A stretch of 64,000 bases of DNA, taken from the NCBI GenBank assembly GCA_036320915.1, contig JAXBDG010000004.1, positions 1,674,001-1,738,000 of the forward strand. Direction: 5' to 3'. Under the pieces are notes generated by a model that saw only the letters and a program-made list of their open reading frames with translations, made no database searches and was not told where the DNA came from. Source of the DNA: Linnemannia elongata. Its lineage: Eukaryota; Mortierellomycota; Mortierellomycetes; Mortierellales; Mortierellaceae. The position numbers and the translations under genes were made by a program. Below, piece by piece: positions 13,501 to 25,114 of this stretch (position 1 is the first letter of the stretch; each line of letters starts with the position of its first letter).

Positions 13501-14013
13501 GAAAGGGGAAAAAGAAAATGAGAGGGGTGCAGAGTCAAGTAGCCACACGCACGCAAAAGCAAAGCCAAAAAAAAAATTTAGCAAGGGTGCGCAGGGGCGT
13601 CTTCCTTCAAAGACGATAATCTCAATGATTCTCTCCTCTCTCTCACTCTCTCGTTTTCTTACTTTTCCTTCCCTTCACTCCCCTCCCACTCCATTCTTTT
13701 TTTTTTTCTTTTTCTTTTTCAGTGTATCTATTATTGACCGGGCAAAGAAGATCGAGCGGTGCCAAACGACTTTCTATTTTTTTTTTTTATTTTTTTTTTG
13801 TATTTGAATAAGCCCAATCTCCGTGAACCCTCACTGATCGAAACACAATCAATCATACTCATACCTTTCTTACTTGGTGTTTTTATTCTCCTTCGATCCT
13901 TTTTTTTAATTCTCTCTCTCTTCCTTCCGCTCTTTACCCTCGGCGCACTGCTTCCCTCACTGCCTTGTAGCAGCCTTGCGGACCCTTCGCCCATTGTATC
14001 CCACGAGTCTGAT

Positions 14014-14346
14014 ATGCCCGGCCACTCGCTGCCTCCCATGGACCAGTTCCATCAACAGCCCCACTTGCCCCAGCACATGGCCTACCATCAACACCAGCAC
14101 CCTCACGAGCACCAGCACCATCAGAGCCAGCACAACCAGCAGCCTCAGCCTTCCGCAGACGACCTCGCTGCCCTCGCTGCCCTCGCTCGCCCCATCTCCC
14201 TCTCCCTCTCCAGATTCAGCAGGGAATGCACCGCAAGCGTCGTCTTCAGCCTCCAGGATTCCAACCAGGTCCTCGCCCCCTGGAACTCGATCTACATTCC
14301 AAAACACTACAGAGTCCCCATCCCTGGCCAACGGCAATCATCTCCA

Positions 14347-14380
<34 letters not shown>

Positions 14381-17300
14381 ATAGAAAAAAGCTCATTCAC
14401 CCTTCCGTTGCCCCTTCCCTCTTCCTTGTGCATATGCACAAGCAAGCACAGGAAAATGGGGGGTTTTTTTTTGATGTCCTCCCTCCCGCTCGACGCCACG
14501 CCCAGACCTACAATCGACACATCTCCTCCAATCTCCCTCTCTCTCTTCTTTTTGCATTGCGCACATACACTCCACTTGTTCTCAACCCTCGGACAGTGAT
14601 GGGCACACGACAAAAAATGGAGACTGGAGGGCAATTGCCCTATGACTCCGCCCTCTGATGGCTGGGTGTTCGACTGCTGAGCACTGCGGTTTAAAAATAT
14701 ATTGCCGTTGGTCGCTCTTACTGCTGGTTCAGTGTCTCGGTGCCTCAGACTTTATGGGCGATAGTATCAATGCCGTGCTCTCCCCGTTAGATTATACTCA
14801 CTCATCTCCTCTGCTTTTCATAACGTCTATTAACATACAACCCTATTTGCCGGTTTGTTTCTTGTATAGGGGAGTGCGACCTCGTCCTGAAGATCTTCCC
14901 ACGATTGGAGACCTCGACCACCAATGTAGACACCATCAAGATGCAGGATTTGGTTATGCCTTGCGAGCGGTGTCGGGTAAGCATTATTTTCCATGATCAC
15001 CAAGCGCCTTTTCCTGAACTCATTTTATGCGCTCTTTTGGTCATACTCATATTTTAACTGTTTGATTTCGCCCAATGTCGACTAGTTACGGAAGCGGGAT
15101 ATTTTCCAGATCGTTGGCCCTGACCCGACTGTGCCCTCGCCTCAACGGCTTTTCTTCTCGACGGGTGAGATTCGTCTGTTTTTCAAGATTTGCTGTCCAC
15201 CAGGACATCACACGACACCACAGGAGAGCGCTTCTTATGTGTAAGCTAAGCCTTCCGCCCTGGGCGCAGCAATGCATGCCATCATTAATCAATTTGTCTC
15301 ACAGTCAACATATATGAACGCGGGGACTGATCATCCAACATATATATATTTTTGCTTAGCCTGACCTTTGAGCTTCATCACGGGAAACGCATCCTCATGT
15401 CGGAGACTGTTCGTAATGCTGGACCAGGGTTGTTCCCTGAACCCGCCCCTAGCATCATGGAATTTGGAGCTGGCGCACCGCGTCCCACCAAGCGGAGAAT
15501 GTCCTTATCCCCTCCTCCGTAAGTGACCTTCCATTCAAATACGTACACGAAAATCTTATTTCGTTGTCTTATATTTGCCGAGCTGCTTATTAATGTTTGT
15601 CCTTCCCTTCAATCCCTTCGATCTATAGCTATGACCAGGAATCTGATCACACCTTGGCACGCAAACGATCTGCCATTATGTCTCTGGACCACCTCATCTC
15701 GGCAAATGCGGCTTCGATCCAGGCGGATAGTTCTGCACCATCAAGTGCCACGACTATGACAGACCCTCACTCGCCAACCGCCGTAGTACCATCATCGCCC
15801 AACTCTTACAACCATGACCACGACGAAGCAGGCATGCGTGCGAGGACAAAGAGCATGTCCTTTGAAGACCAGGCCCCCACATCGTGGTCATATGGAAAGG
15901 GATCAAGATCCGGTTCCGAGCGTGCTGAAGACTCTCAACCCAATAACCCCTCCAGCGGCACTAAAACGCCCAAGAAGCGCCAGGAACCTCACGAGTTGAG
16001 CGAGTTGGGCATCGGTCAGCGAGCTTCCGCCAATTTGCATGCTGCCTATGTCAGTAGCCAACTGAAGGAGCTCTCCAAGGCTGGTCTTCCCACGGATGGT
16101 GTTGTCCTCCCAGAAGGAGCCGCCAAGCCCAAGAGTAACAAGCCCAAGCCATCTCATGCCTGCCCTGAGCCCGATTGCGACAAGAGCTTCTCACGCCTCT
16201 TCAACCTCCGGTCACACATGCGGACGCACTCCAAGGCCCGTCCTTTTGTTTGCGAATCATGTCAATTTGCATTCTCCAGACGCCACGATCGGGATCGCCA
16301 CGCCAAAAAGCATTTGTCGGAAAAGCCCTACAAGTGTATCGTATGCGAGGCCACCTTTGTTCGACAAGACGCACTTGTTCGCCACCTTCGCATGGACGGT
16401 GTTCTGAACCAGTGCATGGCAGCCATGGAGCAGCGCGCTCTGCAACTGGGCGACAACAACAACGGATACATGTTGGCCGCCAAGCAGCAGGCTCACGACG
16501 AGCAGCAACAGGAGGACCGACGAGATGCGGACGGAAAACAAGGCGCTCGCCAGGCAAATGCCTTAAAGAAGGCCAAGAGCGAAAACGATGACGAGAGTGC
16601 AGGGTTTGTCATCAACGGAGCGGGAGCTGATGGCGAGCATGCTGACGCCAAGAGTAGGTCCGAAAAAGCTCCAGAGGTCAATGCTCCTCCTCCCGGAACG
16701 TCTTCCTCGGCAACAATGCGTCAGGCCACGACCGCGGACTCCTCGATCCGAGAAGGAGGCGCACATCCGCCCAAGGGAGTTTTCTCAAGACCACCTAGCC
16801 CTCGCCACTCAGTCGGACCAAACTCCAGCTCTGGAACATTTGATGGCCATGTCAACTATGACCACGGCAAGCCTCATACGTTTGCTCATGGGCCACCGCC
16901 TCCTGGTCAACAGGAATATTATGGAGATGATCGATACGGGGTAATGGCTCCTCAACCTCGATCGTTCTATCCCAGTCCGTCGCGGACTCACTCGCGTTCC
17001 CATTCTCAATCACAGCCGCAGTCTCAGCCTTACTCGATGGGTCCTGACTACCATCCCTCCGGCCACCCAGAACCTGCAGCTCCAGGTTTCACGTACCATG
17101 GAGCCCAACCTAAATATCCAGCAATGGCTCCTCAGGGACCAGCCTATCGCGATCACCCATCTGGTTATGGGTACCAGAGACCTCCCTCGCCATTGTCGAC
17201 ATTGGCCCGTTACAACGAGCGCCCACCTCAAGGACAGGACACAAGGCCGTATGGCTCGTATGGAGAGCACCAGGGTGTTGATCACTTTGAGTCCTATCCT

Positions 17301-17468
17301 CCGCGCGATATTGCCTTGGACAAGCCCGTCGAAGGGTCTACTGGCGGGCATCAGACTTGGACGGCATTGAACGAACCGGAGGCACTAGAGGATCAAACTG
17401 ACGAGCCTGACAAGTCGATCTTTGATGCCGCAGTGGGTCTTCTCCGTATCCGTTCGTCCCAATGGTGA
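14014..17468 (+). CDS. C2H2 zinc-finger transcription factor with Crz1-like fingers and an N-terminal Spt23/Mga2-like module
   Basis: Five exons (14014-14347, 14870-14976, 15086-15240, 15360-15518, 15629-17468) give 864 residues. The first ~55 residues are His/Gln-rich. Residues about 70-205 form a folded module with PWNSIYIPKHYRVPIPGQ, a CERCRLRKR cluster, then STGEIRLFFKICCPPGHH and LTFELHHGKRI. This order (C-x2-C followed by basic residues, then a beta-rich segment) recalls the N-terminal DNA-binding region of yeast Spt23/Mga2; this is my inference. Residues about 427-515 hold three fingers: C-x4-C-x12-H-x3-H, C-x2-C-x12-H-x3-H, and a third that ends in Cys after VRQDALVRHLRMDG. The spacing and RRHDRDRH / DALVRHLR features match the calcineurin-target factor Crz1. 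The rest is disordered and rich in Pro, Ser and Gln. Exon 1 may be longer upstream, but 14014 is the first sensible ATG. Intron 1 carries a 29-nt A tract right at its donor. Confidence 0.8.
14350..14378 (+). repeat. Poly(A) tract, 29 nt, starting at intron position 3
   Basis: The donor GT of the first intron of the zinc-finger gene (14348-14349) is followed immediately by 29 A residues. The tract lies wholly inside the intron, on the coding strand. Confidence 0.9.
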
Positions 17469-17712
17469 GGCTCTTCTCTCCGGCGGTCATCCGCTCCTCT
17501 TCCCCACTCCACCCCCACACTCATCTGAACATATCACACTCACATCCACAAAAAATAAAACCTTGTACAATATCGCTGCCATTCAACTACTCTCTGCTGA
17601 CTTGCACTTGCTGTTCCAAAACCATGTAAACAATGGAGGCAGTCACATTAGACTCCAATGAGCCTTAACATGCAAAGAAAAAACACATCTTCAATAGCCT
17701 AAGTCCACACAA

Positions 17713-19611
17713 ATGTCTGAGCCAATGGAATCGGATCGCAAGGAAACGATGGTCGTCGATGGTGATGCTGCCGCGCCATCAGTTGCAGGAACCGAAGCTG
17801 CCAAAACAAACGAGGGAACTCTAGACACAACAGCAACAACTGCCACCACTACTTCAGACCAGTCAAGCACGGTTGCCTCTCATAACACCAACGATAACAA
17901 TGGCAACAGCAACCCCAATAACCCTTTCTGGAAGCCAAGAGCGCCCCCCATGATGGGACCTGACGGAAAGCCATTGTCGAGGAACGCCACCAAGAAGCTT
18001 TTGAAGCAACAACAGTTTCTGGAACGGAGACCTCAGATGCGCGCTCAGGAGAAGCTTAAACGGAAACAGAAGGATCAGAAGCGTCGCGAGGCGATTGACG
18101 CTGGTATGTGAGATGCACTTGGTTTTCTGTTTGCGCGTCTTATTTAAACGTTGATTTTCGTTGCGTGTTGCGGAATGGATGTTTGCTGTGACAAAGTCAT
18201 TAATAGTATAATATGGCTTATGGTAAATAGGCCTAATCGCACCGCCACCAAAGCGACAGAAGCTTGATCAAATCCAGTCAGGAATCACTATTGGAATTGA
18301 CATGGCTTTTGACGACTTGATGCTTGAGAAGGTACCTAAAGGGAGTTCACCGATCGTCGTCTATGTCTTACCATAAGCTACTCGGCCAATGGATTAACGA
18401 TCCTTCATATCTCCACGATAATGCTTTTCATTCACGACATAGGAGGTGAAGTCGATGGTGGATCAGATCAAGCGCTGCTACTCTCACAACAGGACATGCG
18501 AAAAGATTGTTCATCTGGCATTGACATCGTTCACAGGACAGTCCAGAAAGGAGTTTGATAAACGCGCCAACGGATTCGAACTCTGGAAAAACTTTACGAT
18601 CCACGAGAAGAGTTTGGAGGAGGTGTGGCCTTCAGAGGAGATCCCCGGCAGCATTCGTATTGAGGAACTGAAGAAGCTTCAGGTCATTGCTTCGGCAAAG
18701 TCCGAAGCTGCAAAGGCTAAAGCTTTGGCCGCCTCTGCAGCAGCAGCATCGTCAGACGCCGCCAACTCAACGTCCGGAGATGCGTCTACAGAAACCCCCG
18801 CTTCTGGACCAACTTTACCCATAACTGCAGATGCCTCTACCGCCACCACCACAACACCTACTGCAGCATCAACAGTAGACTATCCTACAGCAGAGGAGAT
18901 TAGGCTCCTGGAGGCAGAACGTGCGTTGAAGGAGGAGAGTCTGGCAACTACCCCAGCAGTGAAAAAAGTGGTGTACCTGAGCGCGGATTCGCCCAACACG
19001 ATCACAGAGCTCGACCCTGGTACCTGCTATATTCTTGGTGGCATTGTCGACAAGAACCGTTTTCCTAACTTGTGTCAGAGCAAGGCTGAAAAACTCGGGA
19101 TCGAGACGGCTCAGTTACCCATCGGAGAGTACATTCAAATGTCTAGTCGCCGTGTTCTTACCGTCAACCAAGGTACGCATTGTATTTTTAAGCTCTTTGC
19201 ATGGTTGTATGGTTCTCCATTGTACTCTTTTATATCTTCCGTACCACATATCTAACGGCCGTTCGTTTTCGTTCATGTGGGATAGTTTTTGAGATTTTGC
19301 TTCAATTTATTGAGTGCAAGGACTGGAAGGAGGCTTTCCTGAAGGTAATTCCTCAGCGCAAGTTGGAGGAGAAGCAGAGGATCCGACGTGGTACTGAAGC
19401 ATGGAGGAAAAAGTACGGGCCAGATGCCGGTACAGGACGACCCTCGAAGGGAGGCAGCGGTACCAACAGTTTGACGAGTAGTGTCGCAGGGGACGAGAGT
19501 GATCATTACAGTGAGGATGATGAAAACGAACACGACAACGACAACGATATTGACGAGGGTGGTCATGATGATGATAAAGTTGTTGAGAGTAGTAAAGTGG
19601 AAGGCGCTTGA
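17713..19611 (+). CDS. TRM10: tRNA (guanine(9)-N1)-methyltransferase, Trm10 family (SPOUT)
   Basis: Methylates N1 of purine 9 in tRNA using S-adenosylmethionine. Four exons (17713-18103, 18231-18331, 18443-19172, 19286-19611) give 515 residues, well above the ~293 of yeast Trm10. Residues 1-95 are acidic and Ser/Thr-rich, followed by a Lys/Arg-rich linker (KRKQKDQKRREAIDAG). Family motifs include IGIDMAFDDLMLEKE, RCYSHNRTCEKIVHLALTS, VVYLSADSPNTITELDPG with the SAM-binding knot segment ILGGIVDKNRFPNLC, then LPIGEYIQMSSRRVLTVNQVF. The catalytic-type Asp of IVDKNR is present. An Ala/Ser/Thr-rich insert of about 80 residues (roughly 247-330) splits the SPOUT domain between these motifs. The C-terminus ends in an acidic Asp/Glu tail. 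An AATAAA follows 18 nt after the stop. Confidence 0.93.
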
Positions 19612-19629
19612 GTAGGCACTTGTTCGAAA

Positions 19630-19635
19630 AATAAA
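19630..19635 (+). terminator. Candidate polyadenylation signal of TRM10
   Basis: AATAAA 18 bases after the TRM10 stop codon, in A-rich sequence. Motif match only. Confidence 0.45.
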
Positions 19636-20472
19636 AAACATGAGTAAAAGATGCTTAATTTTGTTTTCCCAGGGTCTGAGTTCTATAAGGTGTGCTAACG
19701 AAGTGGGTGGTGCTTGCGGAGTGACAGTTGGACTGAGTCTGAATGGAATCCTTCTTTGCATTGAGCTCTGTGATTGTTGATATGATTTGTCTTGTCCTTC
19801 TTTTCCAGCTCAACTAGGCGAGCGAGCTTGTGAGTTCGTTCTTAGATGTTGTCTTTCTACAAGACTACTCTTTTTATTTTTTTTATATCAATCTTTTGTT
19901 TTCTTGTCTGATCAGTCGTCCTTCCGAGATGCTACGAAGATTTTCAAGATGACCACGGAGTAGTTCCTCTGTCACCCTGCCCGCCCGCATGCATGTTTGA
20001 TTTCTTCTTTTTTACACCCGCTTACTGCTCACAGATCCTTTTCTCATTTCTTTTTTTTTTTTTTTTTTTTTTTTCTCCCTCTTCAACCCAGCCAGAGGGG
20101 GTGCCACCAAGTGGTTTTCTCTCTTCTTTCTCCCTTTCTCTTTTGTGATCAAGACGGATCTATCGTAAACACTCCGCCAATGGCCAAGGGTGTCGCCATC
20201 GTTATCCACCGGAGACTGGAATTTGGCTCAGAAAGAAAAGAGTGAGAGGTGGGGCGCTAAGTTTGACACAGTCACTCCATCCGTCCGTTGGCTGAAGATT
20301 TCTTTTTTTTGTTTTTGTTGTTTCTTTTTTTTTCTTCTCTTCTTTTCTTCTTACCCCACTCGCCCTTTCACACAAATACCGTTCCTTCATCTCCTCTTTC
20401 TCTTCCGTATCCTCCAATTTCCCTTCCCTCTCCTCCTCCCCTTCCTCTTCGCCAGCACACAACCCACAAACC
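19636..20472. other. Intergenic region and CT-rich leader of the symporter gene
   Basis: No gene is seen. A T24 tract lies at 20051-20074, and the stretch from about 20300 to 20472 is almost entirely pyrimidine, matching the leader type of other genes here. Confidence 0.5.
20051..20074 (+). repeat. Poly(T) tract, 24 nt
   Basis: Uninterrupted T run about 400 bases upstream of the symporter start codon. Confidence 0.9.
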
Positions 20473-22138
20473 ATGTCGCTGGTCTCTGTCACATACGGCC
20501 TGTCCATTACCACCATCGTCCTCTTTGGACTCGTGGCCATGATCCTCGCTCACCGCCGCCAAAAGGTCCAGAAGGACACCACAGAGTTCTTCTTGACCGC
20601 TCGTCGCTCCGTTCCTGAACGAACCATCGCTTGGTCCTTTTATGCCTCCGGTGTTGGTGCCTGGTATGTTATATCCACCATCCTCTTCTTCGTCGTTCCT
20701 GAAAACTCTCGCTTTGCATTCCATACTAACTCAATTCTTCTCCCACGTCCACAGGGTTATCACTGCTATGCCTGCATACGTTGTTTCGGCAGGAATCGTC
20801 GGTTTGGTCGCCTACTCTATCTCATGTGGTCTCCCCATCTTCTTGGTTGCCCGCGTGGGAGCCGTGTTGCATCGCAAGTATCCTGGAGTCCTCTCGCTCG
20901 GAGACTTTGTTCAGTGGCGCTTTGGAACCATCCCCATGATTATTGTCACCCTGGTCATGTTGCTGAACATGTTTATTGCCCTCACCGCCGAGTACACCGC
21001 TATCGGTAACTTGTTTGAGCAGATTATTGGTGGTCCTCGCCTGCCCATTGTCCTTGTGGTTGCCATTGTCACCTCAGTCTACACTGCTGCTGGTGGTCTT
21101 TATGTCTCCATCTTGACAGACGTGGCCCAGGGAGTGTTTGGAGTTCTCCTATTGGTCATCATGGCTGTTTACGTTGCAGTCACCTACCGTCCTGAGAGCT
21201 TGCCCACTCCCCTACCCGAGACCATTGGAGCCAATTATTGGGGTTGGGCTGCAGTCGGCGCCATGCCCATCTCAATGACCTGTGCCACCATCTTCTCTGA
21301 GGGTCCTTGGCAGCGTATCTGGGCCTCGGCTGATGAGAGGGCACTCAAGCGCGGATCAATCTGGGGCGCTCTGGGACTTGTTGTTGTCTGCTTCCTTTAC
21401 GGATTTGGTGGCTTCTTGGCCATGTGGGCTGGCTTCCCTCTTGCGGACCCCTATGGATCGACTGGATTCTTTGATCTTCTCGGCGCTGGAAAGGACTCAG
21501 CCCCTGCCTGGATTGTTGTCCTCGCAGCCCTGTCCGTTGTCACTATGAACGAGGGGTGTGTCGATTCTCTCCAGAACGCCATTGTCGATACGTTGGCTTC
21601 CCGTTTCTTTCGCGGAAAGAGTGTCTGGTATCCTCGTGTGTTGGTCTTCTTGATCAATATCCCCATCGTCTTCGTCTCACTCAAGGGCTACAACATTGTC
21701 ATCCTCTTCCTGATCGGAAACTTGGTCTGCACCATCTGCGCCGTGCCTCTGTTGATGGGTCTTGTCACACGGTTCGAGGGTTTTATCACTGGATGGTCGA
21801 TGGTTTCGGGCATCATTACTGGATTCCTGTCGATCGTCGTCTTTGGATACGTCAAGACGGGCAGCATGGCGGACGGGTTGCACTACACCTTTGTCGAGTC
21901 GTACGATTGGCCCTCGTTTGTCCTTCCTTTGGTCTTCTCCTTCCTTGGTTCCATGTTGACCGCTACCGTCGAGAAGTACCTCCGCATGGCCTGTGGATTC
22001 AAGTACCCCGTCCCATTGACCTTGCCTCCTGAGGCTGCTGGATCGGAGCATGGCCTGGAGAGCCCTGACTCGAAGGCTAGCTCCCTTCGTGATGTCGAGT
22101 CTTATGGACCCGACAAGCGTGCCGCTGAGATGAAGTGA
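20473..22138 (+). CDS. Solute:sodium symporter (SSS/SLC5) family transporter, possibly urea-transporter (DUR3)-like
   Basis: Two exons (20473-20663 and 20755-22138, phase-2 join) give 524 residues with about 13 hydrophobic segments. The protein opens with an extracellular N-terminus and a first helix (GLSITTIVLFGLVAMILA), then the SSS signature segment TTEFFLTARRSVPERTIAW and ASGVGAWVI. Further family features are LSLGDFVQWRFG, TAEYTAIGNLFEQIIGG, the core YTAAGGLYVSILTDVAQG loop and MNEGCVDSLQNAIVDTLASRFF. The family moves solutes such as urea, polyamines, sugars or carboxylates, driven by sodium or protons. The protein is shorter than DUR3 (about 700), so the substrate stays open. The C-terminal ~45 residues are a polar cytosolic tail. 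The start codon follows a CT-rich leader. Confidence 0.85.
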
Positions 22139-22610
22139 GCGCTGTAAACGGAGTGAATGATAGGAAGAGGAGATCGTGGGCTAATGAGGGCGACTTTGTA
22201 TATTTTGTCTTTTTTTATGGAGTACGTTTTCATTCTCATCCGCTCTCTTCCTTTTTGTTCACCTCGAGAACCGTTTCTGCGCTTTTACATCTTCCGTTTC
22301 ATTACTTCATTTTTGCATTCCTCTTTGTTCATTTTTCTTTTACTTTCTACATCCTAATTTCTTGGAAGTTTCCACTTCTCTTTATACCACTTTTGAATGT
22401 TCTCGACTTGGGTTTCTTTTTTTCATATTCATTTTTGCCAAGGAGATTCAACGAATAGCGTAGGGGGTGCCCGTGTGTGGTTTTTCTTAAAGCAACAGGT
22501 TCATACGAACCATGTCGCTTGAAAGGAAAAGATTCACTCGAGCTGAGATCATACCCTAACGACCAGATAAGGATAATGCCTGCGATGGGAAAAACGCGCT
22601 ATTCATTGCA

Positions 22611-22644
<34 letters not shown>

Positions 22645-23400
22645 CCTCTATTTGCTATTTTGATGGTTTTAATGTGCGCTCTTTTACTCGTCCTATTGGA
22701 TTGAAGAGGAGAGAGTACAAAGAGTTGGTGAAGGGGTAGGTGCATTGAACCAATCGTGAGACAATTGAAAGAGACGTGAGGATCTACTGCAAGTTGTCAA
22801 ACCTAGAGCCTGGAGACCTCAGGAAGACAGGATCCCCGCCGTACATTGCACGTCGCTATAGCCTTGCAGCATTCACGGACCCCTGAACCAAATAAACCAT
22901 CCACTTTGAAGAAGACTTTTGCTTGTTCGTGGCACCTTGCGAAATGCCAATCATATCATGTGATGCAACCACGTCACAGAGACCCGCCCACCAGAGGCGA
23001 CCTTCCCTTTTGTTCATCTGCCGTCTCGTTTTGTGCCTTTCTTCTCCTCTTTATTCATCTCCACTCAACCAGTTCTCCCCACCGTAAGTCGACTTACCCG
23101 TTGGACGTACGCAAAAGGAACACGTCGACAGGCACGACTTTTTCTTCATTGTACATTGCAGAAGGACGTTCAGTCGACTTTTAGTTGCCACTCCTGGACA
23201 ACACCAACCAGCATCACCATGCTCTGTGCGCGCCTAACCGCAACACTCAGGAACACCGCCGTCGCTGTTCGATGGGCCGTTTTTCTTACCCATTTCCCTG
23301 CTGAATGCACCTTCCCTCTCACTAACGCACCCATCCTTGTACCTTTTTCAACGCCCTTAGTCTTTCACCACCTCACCTTCAACACAAACCCACATCAAAC
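22139..23400. other. Intergenic region between symporter and clathrin light chain
   Basis: No gene is seen. It includes a T31 tract (22614-22644). The last ~400 bases look like the clathrin light chain leader and contain a possible leader intron (donor GTAAGT at about 23081, acceptor at about 23161). An upstream ATG at 23219 opens a frame that overlaps the light-chain start out of frame. Confidence 0.5.
22614..22644 (+). repeat. Poly(T) tract, 31 nt
   Basis: Uninterrupted T run in the intergenic region downstream of the symporter. Confidence 0.9.
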
Positions 23401-24702
23401 ATGGACGACTTTTCCTTCGACGCCCCTGTCTCCAAAACCACCGACTTTGGCTCAGATGACCCAACGGCCGACTTCTTGGCCCGCGAGCAGGCCATCTTGG
23501 GAGGCGACGCCGACTTTTTGGCCGGCCTTTCAGGATCAGCCCCTACTTCTGCCAACGCCAACGCCAACACCATCAGCAGCGATTTCGAATCGAGCTTCCC
23601 CAGCTTTGAAGACCATGATGCTGGACTGACCAGCACCGGCAGCACACCTGCAGTGCCTTCGGTCACCGTTGAGAACGATGAGTTTGGCGCATTCCATAGT
23701 GACTTTCCTGAAATCGAGACAGAGTCCGCCCCCGTCAGCCAGGTAAGAAAGAGAGGCAAGGGACAACAAACCTGGAAAAAGGAAGAAGGAAGAAAGAAGT
23801 GTCTTTTGTTTGATGACTTGGTTGAGGGTCGACAGAGACGGAAGGGAGGGAGAGCCCTTTTTTGGGCTTTGTGGAAGGAGTTTCGTCAGAAGCGCGGGAG
23901 TGTAATTATACATGCTTTTTTTTCGATATTTACTGGACTACATCATTTTTTTATTTATAGACGTTTGCCGCAAGCATCCCCATCCAAGCAACCGGAGCCA
24001 GCAACGGATTCAGCAGCCCCAGCCCTAGTCTGAACCGTGCTCCTCAGTTCAAGGCCCCTGAGGTTCCTGAGGTCGTCAAGTACGTTAATTGGGCGATTTG
24101 GGAACAGTTGATCATACATGTTATCGTCTTGCATTTTGAACGCAATGGTAAGGAGAGAGACTCATCTCGCCTGTCTTTGTCCGCTGTGACTAACGCGACT
24201 GTGTTTACACGGCGTTTTTCTGCCTTTTTTCGTAGGGAGTGGCGCGAGAAACAGTCTGTCATTATTGCGGAGAAGGACGAGAGGTCAGAGGCCAAGCGTC
24301 AGCAGACCATTGGCGCCGCACACGAGGCCATTGACCGCTTCTACGAGGACTACAACCAGAAGAAGGCCAAGTCCATCACAGAAAACAGGTACGCTACTCA
24401 CCTTGTTATGTCTTTTGTGGATCGGTTGTCAAAGGAGCGCGATCATTAGCTGCAAAATGGAATATTCACCTATGACCTATCATTTATCTTTCTTTCGACA
24501 AAACTACAGGGACAAGGAGGCCGCATTTTTGGCTAAGAGGGATGATGTCTCGTCGGGAACTCAGTGGGAGCGCATCAACCGCCACTTGGACAGCAGCCCT
24601 GCCGCTGTTACTGCAGCATTGAAGGCCGGCCGTCGTGATACCAGCAGGATGAGAGAGTTGTTGAGGGATCTTGAGAAGGACCACAGCGCCCCTGGAAACT
24701 AA
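23401..24702 (+). CDS. CLC1: Clathrin light chain
   Basis: Regulatory subunit that binds clathrin heavy chain on coated vesicles and pits in the cytoplasm. Four exons (23401-23742, 23961-24079, 24236-24388, 24510-24702) give 268 residues. The acidic N-terminus contains the diagnostic light-chain segment DPTADFLAREQAILGG, followed by a Ser/Ala-rich disordered region. The C-terminal half is helical and charged and forms the heavy-chain-binding coiled coil: WREKQSVIIAEKDERSEAKR, then ARRAY-like RFYEDYNQKKAKSI and TQWERINRHLD. It ends with RMRELLRDLEKDHSAPGN. All three joins keep frame (phases 0, 2, 2). Fungal light chains are about 230-270 residues, so this is full length. A possible inhibitory upstream frame in the leader is described separately. 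Confidence 0.93.
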
Positions 24703-25044
24703 ATTTCAAGGAGTTTGTGGCGATATGCTGATACTGGCGACAAACACGTTATGATGGCGACACTCGGAAACATCTTCAAAGCGGAATGAGGAGCAAGCAG
24801 CAATTATGCGATACCATGGATTTTTTTGACAGGAGTACACCCTTGATTCTACTCTCTTCTTTTTTGGAGGAGCAGGAATGAGATAGACGAACGGAACTTA
24901 TCAACAGCAACAATAACAAAGTACAACAAACAAACTAGAACATGAATGGAATGGTCTCGATGAATTGATACTCCACGATACTTACATCAGATTTCTGGAT
25001 TCAGGAGCTATTTGCAAGACGCCACCAATTTGGTACATGCAGGC

Positions 25045-25046
<2 letters not shown>

Positions 25047-25082
<36 letters not shown>
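25047..25082 (+). repeat. Poly(T) tract, 36 nt
   Basis: Longest uninterrupted mononucleotide run in the window, about 350 bases after the clathrin light chain stop. Confidence 0.9.
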
Positions 25083-25084
<2 letters not shown>

Positions 25085-25114
25085 AAGATGGTCCTGGACT
25101 CTTCAGCCCTAATT

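Larger units (their letters stand above)
8206..14013. other. Gene-poor region with an orphan CT-rich block
   Basis: About 5.8 kb with no gene I can defend. Frames are short and of low complexity. Notable contents are a T21 tract (10560-10580), a TG-rich stretch (about 10620-10800), a long pyrimidine-rich block (about 11020-11690), a GGGAA purine run (about 12206-12243), and the CT-rich leader just before the transcription factor start at 14014. The block at 11020-11690 resembles the leaders of real genes here but has no clear coding exon after it. It could be a leader exon of the gene at 14014 or of a non-coding transcript. Confidence 0.45.

Noticed and set aside
13217..13807. Plus-strand frame of 196 codons ending in Phe-rich sequence
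   Set aside because: Low-complexity Arg/Gly/Lys then poly-Phe from purine and T runs. It lies in the gene-poor region and has no motif.
14166..14347. Alternative frame in exon 1 of the zinc-finger gene (Ser/Pro-rich, ends SLANGNHLQ)
   Set aside because: Its phase does not join the next exon without a stop. The frame from 14014 joins in phase 1 and reads into the conserved module.
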